Assembly: GCA_022316685.1 (NCBI GenBank)
Contig: JAKJHU010000014.1
Coordinates: 6,753,001 to 6,817,000, forward strand
Length of the DNA stretch: 64,000 nucleotides
Origin: Progne subis subis
Taxonomy: Eukaryota > Chordata > Aves > Passeriformes > Hirundinidae
Direction: 5' to 3'
The first letter of the stretch is position 1. Each line of letters opens with the position of its first letter. Position numbers and translations under genes: made by a program. This document shows positions 45,036 through 56,494 of this stretch, in pieces. The notes beneath the pieces were generated by a model, which saw nothing but the letters and a program-made list of their open reading frames with translations, searched no databases and was not told the origin of the DNA.

Positions 45036-46432
45036 TCTATTTTGATTAAAATAAGAATATATAATTAAAAATAAAAAGAGAGTAACTTTTCTGTAAGCAT
45101 TGCTTTCAGTGGAACAGATTAAATGTCAAACCCAACATTTCAGTCTTGAAGTGATGCTCACGCTTGTGAAAACTCAGCCAGCAGCATCAGTTATGAGAAA
45201 CTCAGAGAAATAATCTACGTAGGAAGAAACAAAGCTGAGTTCCCTGCCAAACAGGAAAATAACTTGAAATTTGAGGATATTCATAGAAGAAAGCAATCCA
45301 TCCATTTTTATAGAGCAGCTGTTTCTCCTATTTGGTTTTTAAAAGTTCAGCTGTGAACTCCTGGGCTGTGCAACTGCATCACCTTCATTTAAAGCACAGG
45401 GATATTTACTGCACGGAGCTCTTCAAGCTGGATTTTTGTCTAATCCTTCAGAGACTGAACATTAACCAGATCATGGGATAATTCAGATTCAGAAGGACCC
45501 AAGGAGGATATTTAGTCCAAAGCCTTGCTTAGAATAATTAGTGTGCACATTTTCTTGTCAGTCTGCACATGAGTGGGAAAATTTGAATATTTTTGCTTTA
45601 TATTTTTCCCAAACTCAAGATTGTACTGTCTGAACACTTCTGAAATAATGGGTGTTAAAACAGCCCTGAGCTTTTTAATTAATACATTCAATATGTGTGA
45701 TGCTTTTTGCGTCAATGAAACTTCAAATGATGAAGAGTTTGAAGTTCGTCGTTAATTTAAATACAATGAAGTAAACGCACGGTTTGTAATCACATGAACT
45801 AATTTTTTTCTCCCAATAAACTGAAGTATAACTCCAATATTCTCAGAGCATCAACAAAATCAGGGAATGATTGCAACTGGCATTTATAACAAGCACTAGT
45901 TATGGTTGATGTATGAGATAATTATAATGCTTTGCAGGAAAATCTAATAAATCCCAGAACAGTTACTCTGTAAAACCTATTTTTATGGAAATTAGGGTGT
46001 GAATATCGCATCTATTACAGCACGAGGCTGCACAGGCAGTTCTGACAGCCTCAATCTGCAGCGGTGTCCACTCCTGAAAGGTAATTGTTCCTGAAGTTTT
46101 GCACGGAGGAAATAACCGTGTTCCATTTCCTGAAATGAAGGGCTTAACATTAAAACATGAAAATCTTCCTAATTTGCGTAGTTTGATGAACTTCTAAAGA
46201 GAGGCAGCTGCTCTGACACACAGGTTGGGAGCCTGAACAAATAGTGGGGGATGAAGTTTAATACTTTTGGCAATAAATAAAACACTAAGATTTGGAGTTA
46301 AACTCCTGATGTACGGAGCATCTCAGGAGAAACCAAGCTTTGTAGGGATGTTTGTATTAGATATGAGTTCTACAGAACAGCAGCCTTTTTTTTTATTATT
46401 TTTATTCTAAAGTTAAATTGAAAATTCCCCCC
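45036..46432. other. Unique AT-rich sequence
   Basis: A weak CR1-like minus-strand trace lies at 45475-45535 (ATTCAGAAGGACCC... TTTAGTCCAAAGCC) but is too degraded to call. No gene is recognised. Confidence 0.45.
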
Positions 46433-46482
46433 TTTGGTTTTGTTTTGGTTTTTTGTTCATTTGTTTGTTTGTTTTTTCCTTT

Positions 46483-46524
<42 letters not shown>

Positions 46525-46636
46525 TGGATTTGTTTGGAGCTTTGTTTGTTTGGGGTTTTTATTTATTTCTTTTGGGGTTTTGTTTGGGTTTTTTTGGTTG
46601 GTTGGTGGGTTTGTGTTTGTTTGTTTGTTTTTAAGA
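46433..46636 (+). repeat. T/G-rich tract with T39
   Basis: About 200 bp almost free of A and C: TTTG/TTGG units around a T39 run at 46485-46523. The overlapping Phe/Gly/Trp-rich open frames are artefacts. Confidence 0.92.
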
Positions 46637-49197
46637 GTTTCATAAACTGGAGTTACTCATGGCTTACACAGCCCAAGGATGGGAAACCTTGCTCTCATCC
46701 TTCCATTTACTCTCCTTTAACTTTTATGGATACGACCAGCAGAAGACAGAATATCCTCCAGAGAGCTGACAGACAATTGTGAGAATAACCTGTGATTCCT
46801 AATCTTGCTTTCAAAGCGTTTCTTGAATGCTTCAGCGCCTTTTTGGTTTGGTTTTTTGTTTTTGTTTTTTTTTTTGCCCTTCAAGTTTTCATCTCTGAAA
46901 GATGATAGAAAGTTATTAATATAACTTTATGCTTGTCTGAGCTCCCCAAGGACAAGCTTTCAGGATTAGATATCCAAGATAGGCATCCATAATCCATTTT
47001 GCATCAGCTGGGACTGCATTTGCACATTTTGCAGTAGTTATAACCAGGAGGTTACTTGATGCTGATGCCAAATTCCAAATACTCTAGCAAATGGTTCTGG
47101 AAAACATCCGAGTTCTCAAAAAAACCCACATAAACATGAGCTTAACCTTGGAGAAAAGGTTCCTCTGAAAGCCACAGAATCAGGGAATTGCTCAGGGACG
47201 GCCTGGAGTCAGAGCTGATTTGGAAACTTAGAAGCAGATGATGTGAATTAGGGAAATCTCAGTCTTGGGAATGGTCAGTGAGCTGCTCTTTTAGCTACAT
47301 ATTATAATTTTTATCACCAATATGTTTGGAGCTCTAAAGTAAAGATGAGCAGGCAAATACACTGCCAGGAAGAACGCTGGCAGACAGAACAACTTCTTGC
47401 AGTAGATGTGACACTAGAAACAAGCCTCACCTCCGCTCTCCACAAATATTTCAGTTTGACCCCAGTTGCTCAGCTTGTAATTCACTTTCTTCTTTTAAAA
47501 AAAAATCTTTAATTCAGCCATCTCATAACATTTCTGGCACTGTTGACACACAGCAAAGCTTTGGTCCTCACAGAGAAATAGAGTAATTAAAAATAATGTG
47601 GAATTTCAATAAATCTCTGTGTGAGATCCTCAATTTCTGACTCGGTGAAGCTGAGACAAAACTTCCTTCAGGTCTGGAAGGTATTGATTCCCTTCGAGTC
47701 ATTCTCTGAGCCTTTTGTTAGAGCTCCTCTTCTGTACCTGCTTCTTTGAGAAAAGCCATTTCCCTGCAGAATAAAGAATTTCCAAATGAGAAGGGATATG
47801 AATCTTTGAGGAGCCCAGTGACTACCACGTGAAAAGAAGATAATGGGATATATTTTATCTGGATTGAGGAGCATCTGCCAAGTACATCTCAGAGGAGCTG
47901 TCTGTTAAGAAGAGTTTAGAGGAGATGGTTTACCCCATTAAATATCCGCAGAAACTCTCCTTTTGCATTGATTTCCTCTATCTTTATTCTCAGCTGGGGA
48001 GAGCACAAAAAGGTTTTAGAGAGAAACAAGAAAATATTATGGAGTCATGTAGCAACTGGAGGAAAAATTAGATGTGGATTTTATTGCATCAAATCCTTTG
48101 CTGTCCTGTGTTTATATCTCCTGTACTTTTCCTGCACAGTGTCTATAATTAAAGGGAAGGATTAAGGTCTAGACACAAACCCTGCTGTGACTTCTGGGAA
48201 TTCTTTTCTCAGTAAGTTTGAAATTCAGCCCACTGAATAAAGCCCATGGCTTTACCCAAGAAGAGAAATATAGACCTGGACTTCATTTTTGGTTTGGGTG
48301 GGATTTTCATTTCTTTGGGTTAGTTGTGAGTTTTTTGGCTAATAGCCTAGATCCTCAGTCTCTCAAAAATGTGAACCTCTAGTATGGGACAGATCAATCA
48401 TATTAGTCACAAGTTTAATCACCTTGATAAACAGAGGGCTTAGATGATAGCAGGAACTCCTGAGAGCATGTGAGAAGAAATTAAAGCATCCCAAAGAGCA
48501 ATATCCTGGTGTTAGCCTAACATCTGCATGGAAATACTGATGAGAGCCTGGCAAAAGAAACTGTGTTTCTTCCAGTTTAATTTCTTCATTAGAGTTTTAA
48601 TTTATTGCAATCCAAAGGGTTTAACTGTTTTCTTTTCTTGAATAACCTTCTTCAAAGTTCACAGAAGCGCTACAGAATGAAAGCAGGTTGGTGGGTGCCA
48701 TGGCACACATTATCTCAAAGATATTATTTTAGCATGAAGAGCTTTTAAAACTTAATCAACTCACCAGCACGCATTCCTAATTGATCTCTTTCTCTAGGAC
48801 TGCTACATTTTCCTGACCTTTTAATAACTGATGGCTTTAGAGAAAAGACTGCTCACAGAGCTTCTTAAAAGTCAAAAGAAGATCTGAGGTATATTTGCAA
48901 GACATACCTAAAGCAAGCCGTGGCCTTGGGAAGTTCTGATTTCCTTGTTCTTCCCATGTGCTGCAGTAACTCCTGCAAGACCAGAAGATGGAGATTGGGA
49001 GTGGCTGGATTCTTCTGTGCTTGAGGAACCCCTCTTGGGAGGTGTCAGTCACCAACTGACCCCTCTACACCTGAGTCTGGGTTTTTTGCTTTGAATACTT
49101 TTAAAGAGAAAATAAGCTTTCTGTCTGTTCTGAGTTTGGGTATCTCTGCCTGCTAAAAATAAATGATAAAGTGTTTTTCCTGACCAGTAGCATCTCA
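46637..49197. other. Unique sequence
   Basis: No gene is recognised. A further T/G tract lies at 46839-46876. A possible minus-strand CR1 trace at about 47168-47195 (CACAGAATCAGGGAATTG) is too short to call. Confidence 0.45.
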
Positions 49198-49372
49198 GGG
49201 TGCCCAGAGCAGCTGTGGCTGCCCCTGGATTCCTGGAAGTCCCCAAGGCCAGGCTGGACAGGGCTTGAAGCATCCTGGGACAGTGGGAGGTGTCCCTGCC
49301 CTTGGCAGAGGTTGGAATGGGATGGGATTTAACGTCCCCTCCAACCCAAACCATTCTATGCATCTGTGATTC
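49198..49372 (+). mobile_element. CR1 LINE 3'-end fragment
   Basis: GGGTGCCCAGAGCAGCTGTGG, CCAAGGCCAGGCTGGACAGG, GACAGTGGGAGGTGTCCCTG, GGTTGGAATGGGATGGGATT and CCCTCCAACCCAAACC in CR1 order. Its GGAATGGGATGGGATTTAA motif is the unexpanded form of the region that carries the pentamer array at 54098-54766. Confidence 0.92.
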
Positions 49373-52300
49373 CACGTCCCATCCAACCTGGAAAAACCTA
49401 CCTGTCCTCTCAAAGCTTCCCCCCTGCATTTCCTGTGAGGATTTTGGATTGCTGTGGTGTTAACCACACACAATGAATTTATTCTGCTGTTGAAATACAC
49501 TCACAACGCTGGAGTCATTTATTTTGACAACACAGCCATCACAAAACAACAGGGCGTGTAAATTCCCTGCTCTAAGGGCAGCTGGGAATGAGTGTTCAAC
49601 TTCTCCTCTGGAAACGGAGCTGAATAAAACACCCAAAATGTGACAGTTTTATCAGCTTAAGTGAAGAAGTGGTTCTAGGAGTACTGAGAACTCAATGAGA
49701 GGTTTTAGGATGAGCCCGGGATGAAACTGCTGAACAAATGAAGTTCAAATAAACATAGTTCATTATTGAATTGTTCGGTTCACCTTTTCCCAAGAACCCT
49801 ACATATGTGGGTTTTGTGTACTCAAAGCCCAACAAGAGAAATTATTCCACTTCTGTCCCCAGTTTCCATTTCCTTGGTGTACACAATCCTCTGGGATGGG
49901 TTTGGATTAAGAGATTCAAATTCAGACCCATGCTGCAGAGTTAAACTTTAATTTCTTAGGGATGAACTAGAACTTTGGTAGTTATGTGGTAGCAAGGAAA
50001 AAATGAGACCCTCATCCAAAAAATTTGGCTGCTTAGACCTCGTCCATGAAACTCGCATAGAAATTATTCTTTTTCCTGATATTTTTCAAGCTCGTTCACT
50101 CTACAAAGCCTCTGCCAGTTGATGTCTTATGACAGAGTCAGATTCATCAATTACTTCACTTGAAAAAGACCCTGTTAACTTGTTGAGGAGCCTTCAAAAA
50201 TGAAGTTCAAAAGTTTTAAAAGCCAATTTTTTTTTTCCAAACCCAAGTGCATGAAAGGCCTTAGGCGTTAAAGACACGGCAATGGCTCCACCAAAGCCAG
50301 CTGTGTTTTCTCCTACATCAGATAGCATCGCTAATTATTTCATTTGAAAAGGACTTCCTTTTGATGAGATTTCCTCAGAACAAAAGTCTCCTTAAGTATC
50401 ACCATTTGTATACATAATACATCTTAGGAGGAATGTCAGCTCACAAAGTGATGGAGGCAACTTCAGCTTCATCCACTCGTTATGCAGGAGCAGAGAGTGG
50501 GAGATGCCGAGAAATGAAACGGAATTGGAAATCACTCCCCAACTCTGGCCTAGATTTTTGTGATTTACAACACAAAATCCCTTCCTGGTGCATCTGTGCA
50601 TTGTGTGGTGTCCACTTTGATAACCCTCCCTCTTTAAAGGCACCAAATCTCCTCTTCCTTCCATTGAAGTCCAGGGCAAAGCTTCTTCTGGTTCAGTAGG
50701 AGAACAAAGCCCACGATTCCCTCTCCCCCACGGAAAATGCACTGGGATTATTTGCCATATTGGCAGTTCAAAAGCATTGTTCAGAAGACAGACTATTCAG
50801 ATTTTTTGAAGTGAAAAGTTTTCAAGAGAGTTCACTCATGAATTATATAACTGAGGAAATGGTCTGTAGAAAGCTAATTTTGAATCGCTGAAGTATTTTA
50901 ACTCTTTTTTTCTTTATTTCTTCTTTTTCGGAAGTGGCCAAATGTTCATGAGTTTGTTTGAATTTATTTTCAGCTCTTCTTTCCCCTCTGACCTGTCTGA
51001 ACACTGGTCTGGTAAAGGTTTGCAGCATTTTTTGTGTCACAAAAGGGAAAAGACAATTTCCTCCGAAATTTACTTGTTGGTAGCAGGGAGATGCTTTTAG
51101 AGTTTTCAGTTTTGTCATGAAGTCCTCTTGGGAAATTCTGTGGAAATTTGTGCTTTTAAAACCAGGCTGCCTTCATTTGACTATTTTATTTCGAATATCT
51201 GTGTGTATAATTTCTTTCCTTTTAAATCTCTGTACATCGCACTCGGGTTGTGACAAAAACGATTTGCTCACTTTTTCTGATTTAGGTACCAGTCATGTCA
51301 TACATCAGACCACTGAAAGGGGAAAAGATGGAATTTCTCCTGGAGTTAGCTCACCGATGCTGTATCTACAACTCTTACTCACTTCAGGTTTGTTATTCAT
51401 AAGTTTCCCATTTGTTTAATATTTATACTCGATCAATCTCTGGCATCACAGAACATAACTTGATTTGCAGACACGAACTGTCTCTCTCCCCTCAAACACC
51501 GTCTCTGATCTTTCATTATTCAGGCCCATAAAAAATAAATGTTAGGATTGTAGAGTAAATAATTTGTGACTATAAAAATAAATAAATAACTGCTTTCAGC
51601 AATCTCGCCTCTAATCAAAAAATCCATTTTAGTCGAAGTAGGGTTGATTAAATTCATTTAACACAAAAGGGCAGATGCTCGAAGGATTTAATACTGTTCA
51701 CACAGAAACGACTTGAATATTGCGAGCAATAATTGGATAAAGAAACTTCAGATGTTCTACACTTCTGAAAGGTCATTAAGAGAGAAGTAATCCACAGGCT
51801 GTGGGCAGGAACAGCTGCAGGTCACATCCTGACCCCTGAGGGGAATCAGGCTCCAGAAACAACTTCTTGTTTCGTTTGCGTGACCACGGGGCAAAAATTC
51901 ACAAAATGAGCAGGACGATGAATTCTCCTCTCTGTGCTATCAACGAAAAGCAATGTAAAGAGTAGGAAAAAAAAAATAAATAAAATTGTGTTTCCATTTA
52001 GTTTGAAGGAAAAGGGATTTTTTTTTCTTCCTTTTTAATTCATCTCTTTTGCTTTATCCCATTTAACTTTACCCTGTTAAGATTATCTCATTGAAGAAAT
52101 TAAAAGCCTGCCTTTCTTTTGATTATGATAAAGGAATATCTGAACAGTCATACTATGGAAAAAAATCTACTTGCTGGTGTAAATGTGTATGATTCAGAGG
52201 AAGTATTACCTTTTTTTTTTTTTAATTGACTTCCCTTCTGACAGCTATGTAGTCAGAAAATGACGTAAATTTAATTTATAAACATCCATCTAAATTTTAA

Positions 52301-53272
52301 AATTTCATTCTGAATGAAAATCTCTAAAAATGGAAATTTCAGGTTGAATCTTCCGAAAAAGAACCACTAAATTCAGAAAGGGATGAATAAGAAGCTGATA
52401 CATTTCCTTATGATCTTTGCAGGATAAGACTGTGGTCAGAAAATATTTATAATTATAATCGTGCATTCTTGCCTGAACTTCTGCAAACCTTGGTGCTAAA
52501 TTACTTCCTGGTGCAATTTTTCTAAGAACCACTTGGGTTCACACATGGCCCGAATTTTTTTCCACCTGCTAGCCCTATATGTTTTATCTATGTGTTTTAT
52601 TTATTCGTTTATAATTGACTCTGATAAGCCAAATGACTGTAAATGAAGAAAAATTGGAAGTTCAGCTCATTAACACTTTAAAGGGCTCAACCAGATAAAG
52701 GAAGAATGAAAATTAATTCAAACCAGTAGGCAGAAATTTTCTTGATTATTTATGATAGACTTTATTTTTTCTAATTGAGCATCTGGCTTTTCCAAAGAAA
52801 AACGTCAGATGAAGCAAATGAGGGAGGGGTTGAGTGTGATCTTTGTCACTTAACCACACAGAGCAGGTGCTCGGGCTCTGTTTTGATATTTTCGATTTCA
52901 ACACCCACCAGCAGATTTTGTCAGATGGTTTGTTGGGTATATTTGGGGTATTTCCCTTCAGTTTTCACCTTCTCCTCACGGTTAGAGACGTGTTTCTGGG
53001 AGGAGCAGCTTGTAAGAGAAAAAGAGCAGCCCAAGAGATCTTTGAGGAGCCACTGGGCCCTTTGTGACAGATGTCAAACACATCGATGACGGCAGAAGAG
53101 CAATTCTGTGCTCCAGTAACAGGAATGAGCCAAGGCTTAGCAGATTACCTGCAATAGCTTAATTATTTTATAGCAGTTTTATTTTCACAGTGTGGGGGTG
53201 GATGCAGCTCTGAGGGGGAAGGAAAAAAGCTCCGTCCTGGTCCCCATTTGCTGCTGAAAGCTCATCAGCAGG
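49373..53272. other. Unique AT-rich sequence, 3.9 kb
   Basis: No gene or interspersed repeat is recognised. Short T and A runs lie near 50228, 51966 and 52211. Open frames are short and without family features. Confidence 0.45.
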
Positions 53273-53293
53273 CAGCAGCAGCAGCAGCAGCAG
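53273..53293 (+). repeat. CAG repeat, 7 units
   Basis: Seven uninterrupted CAG triplets. Confidence 0.95.
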
Positions 53294-54018
53294 TTGTTCA
53301 TGTGGCTCATGTGTCCGTGCTACACCGGGTTCAATTTATTGTGATGGAGTTAGAAATATTTTACTGAACAGAATTTTAAAAATGTAATTGCGTGACAGAA
53401 AGCAAATTTAATCAGCAGCAGCAGCAGCTCAAGAACCCTCTGCAGCTTCAAACAGAGCAATGAGACAGAAAAAGCTGTCAATTTGATCTTTATTACGATA
53501 AGGGTTTATAATGGGGCTCACACTCCTGAGTGTTTCCTTGAATTAGCAGGTTTTTCCAAAGTGTCCAGAACCTGGTTGAAATAAAAGTAGGTTCTGCAAA
53601 GAGGTTTAAAACAAAGCGTTGAAATGTCTTTTCAACAACAAAAAGGAGAAGACTTAAGGCACTGTTCCCTTTGTACCCCAGCAAATGCAGTGCCTGTGCT
53701 TGGGAGACAGAGGAGTAGATTCAGCCCTTTCTTTATTTCCACAGAATTACAGCTTTGCTCTTTCAAAGAACATAACCCTGCTTGCATTCCGGTGGAATGC
53801 AGATGAGACATCTCTAGGACATGAGGAGGAGGATAAAACTCTTTGTGGGGGTGTCACATCTCAGATTTTGGGATGTGCTGCTGCCTGGACCCGCCTGGCA
53901 CTGCTGACCTGAGCAGGCAAAAGAGCATCTCATTATTTCCCCTTAATTGCTCAATTAAGTCTGTGGTTGTTTTGTACAGCTAAAGTGGCAGAAAGAAGCC
54001 AGAATTTAAAGACAACTC
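53294..54018. other. Unique sequence with a second CAG tract
   Basis: Five CAG units lie at 53413-53427, 140 bp after the 7-unit tract. No gene is recognised and neither tract lies in a supported coding exon. Confidence 0.5.
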
Positions 54019-54097
54019 ATTCCCTGGAAATGTTCAGGGCCAGATTGGATGGGGCTGGGAGCAGCCTGGGACAGTGGAAGATGTTCCTGCCATGGCA
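54019..54097 (+). mobile_element. CR1 LINE, part before the pentamer array
   Basis: TCCCTGGAAATGTTCAGGGCC, GATTGGATGGGGCTGGGAGC, AGCCTGGGACAGTGGAAG and ATGTTCCTGCCATGGCAG are CR1 3'-region landmarks in order. The element is continued after the array by 54767-54822. Confidence 0.9.
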
Positions 54098-54766
54098 GGG
54101 ATGGGATGGATGGGATGGGATGGGATGGGATGGGATGGGATGGGATGGGATGGGATGGGATGGGATGGGATGGGATGGGATGGATGGGATGGGATGGGAT
54201 GGGATGGGATGGGATGGATGGGATGGGATGGGATGGGATGGGATGGGATGGGATGGATGGGATGGGATGGGATGGGATGGGATGGGATGGGATGGGATGG
54301 GATGGGATGGGATGGGATGGGATGGGATGGGATGGGATGGGATGGGATGGGATGGGATGGGATGGGATGGATGGGATGGGATGGGATGGGATGGGATGGG
54401 ATGGGATGGGATGGGATGGGATGGATGGGATGGATGGGATGGGATGGATGGGATGGGATGGGATGGGATGGGATGGGATGGGATGGGATGGGATGGGATG
54501 GGATGGGATGGGATGGGATGGATGGGATGGGATGGATGGATGGGATGGGATGGGATGGGATGGGATGGGATGGGATGGGGATGGGATGGGATGGGATGGG
54601 ATGGGATGGGATGGGATGGGATGGGATGGGATGGGATGGGATGGGATGGGATGGGATGGGATGGGATGGGATGGGATGGGATGGGATGGGATGGGATGGG
54701 ATGGGATGGGATGGGATGGGATGGGATGGGATGGGATGGGATGGATGGATGGGATGGGATGGGATG
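54098..54766 (+). repeat. ATGGG pentamer array, about 670 bp, inside CR1
   Basis: About 130 tandem ATGGG units with roughly a dozen ATGG (4-bp) interruptions and one GGGG variant near 54577. It sits exactly where sister CR1 copies have only GGAATGGGATGGGATTTAA (49318 onward). All three plus frames and at least two minus frames are open for 240-290 codons because a pentamer without stop triplets cannot close any frame. They encode no real protein. Confidence 0.97.
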
Positions 54767-54822
54767 AGCTTTAAGGCCCCTTCCAACCCAAACCATTCCA
54801 TGACCCTGGGATTCTGCGGTCT
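54767..54822 (+). mobile_element. CR1 LINE, terminal part after the pentamer array
   Basis: AGCTTTAAGG, CCCCTTCCAACCCAAACC and ATTCCATGACCCTGGGATTC form the CR1 3' terminus, in frame with the landmarks before the array. It shows the array is internal to one CR1 copy. Confidence 0.9.
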
Positions 54823-56469
54823 TAGCTCTGTAAAAATTCCTGTTGCCTCTTCTTTTCCAGCTCTGCTCAAGTCCTGTTTGCACAGCTCAGCCCACTCTTT
54901 GGGTATATTTTAAAACAGACAAAGCAAGGCATTTTTTCACTCCTCTTCTTCCCAAGCACTTTAATCTCGTTTACATGAGAACCATTTGAATTTACAGACA
55001 AATAAACCTTGAAAGAAGATTCTTAAGACTCTGTGTGTCTTTCAAGTTCTGTTGATGCCAAACTTCAATGACAAAATTTGGAATAGCATTCAGTGTAGAA
55101 GGAATGCTGGTATTCACATGCAAATTTCAAGCTGATGAGCATTAGTGCTTTTAATAATATTAATAGCAACTATACTAAATAAAGTGATGTTGTTATCTGT
55201 GCTCTGTGCAGAAGTTCCTTCCTTGGTTTTGATTGTAATTCTGTGCGAAATCAAAATGTTGTCAGATTCCCCCACAGCAGACACTTGGGCAGATCCTCTC
55301 CTTACTCCTGCAATATTTTCCAGTATGATTTCTGAGAGAACCAGCCTCAAAAAAAATCTCCCTGGAACAGACTGTGTATAAAAGCTCTGTAAATTCAAGG
55401 TGAATATTTTATAATTAATTTCATTCTTGATTTGTCTTTAACTTTTTTGTTTGATGTAGATGTTTCAAAGTACTAAGGAGCGAGTTGCATGATTTATTTT
55501 GTGTTTCTGGGAGATTCAATATAAAATTTTAAGGGACAACATTTGTTACTAGTGAAGTACAGCTTGGAAGCATCTGCTTTTTATCATTTTTATCCCCTTT
55601 TATCACCTTGATCAATTTTCTTATTAGACAACAAACATAAGAATGAACTTGATTTCAAGTTCTGACATAAAAATCCTCAGTGATTGAGAACATTAATGTA
55701 AAATAAACACTCTGGGTTATTTATCATTTTATTGCATATAGGAAGAAATTATTCAATGCATGAAGCAACAGAAAAAGTCTGAGTTTCATCCTTGAGCCCT
55801 GAGTAACAAATTGTTTTAACCAGATTAATAATTGTTATGAGTCATGGCATGAGCCTGAGAGTTTCATGTCACCCTTTAATCACATGTGGGTTGTTAAACT
55901 GACTCAGTTTAGCCCTGGTTCATTATTTATCCTGCAAGGGTAACACCAACCAGACAGAGCAACGAGAGGAGAGAACTTCAGCTCATTTCTGCTCTCTTCT
56001 GTCTCCCAGCCAACATTTCAACTGCCCTTTTTAATAGCAAAAATCCTCTACTTTCTTCAAAGCAAAACTTGTCCATGGTTCCAAACAGAGTCAGTCAATC
56101 CCAGCCTAAATGGGTAAACTGACAGGAGTGTGACTCAATTAAATATTTAAATTAAATATTTTGGGGAGAGAGTCTGAAAAACGGTAGAGGTGAGAGTCAG
56201 ATTTATATTTGAGAATGAAAAAAGTGGCAAAAATTACTGATCACCTCCTATGCAAAGCAAATATCAACAGCAGTAAAACAATGAGTCAACCAGGTGAATG
56301 AGAGGTGGTGGGCAGGGGAGTAACTAATAGAGACAGAACTTTATTAATTCAAGTTTCTAGGTATTTAAATAGCTTTGTGAGTAGAAGGGGAAATGAATTA
56401 AAACCCGCTAACAGTCATGACATGTAACTCCATTCAAACTGAAAAAGGGGTGAGTGAATCAGACATTCT
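54823..56469. other. Unique AT-rich sequence
   Basis: No gene or interspersed repeat is recognised. Confidence 0.5.
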
Positions 56470-56494
56470 GGGGGGGGAGGGGGGGTGGGGAGGA
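56470..56494 (+). repeat. G-rich tract
   Basis: G8, G7, G4 and G2 runs separated by single A or T. It meets the simple definition of a G-quadruplex-capable sequence. Confidence 0.85.

Noticed and set aside
45475..45535. Possible minus-strand CR1 fragment
   Set aside because: Only scattered matches to the CR1 end; too degraded to support. A similar trace at about 47168-47195 was rejected for the same reason.
46418..46782. Phe-rich membrane-like proteins at 46.4-46.8 kb
   Set aside because: Translations of a T/G-rich tract with T39. The same artefact occurs at 62.4-62.8 kb.
54017..54913. Five overlapping open frames of 240-290 codons on both strands (Gly-Trp-Asp-Met and Ser-His-Pro-Ile repeats)
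   Set aside because: They arise because the ATGGG pentamer contains no stop in any frame. They run through CR1 sequence at both ends and are not genes.
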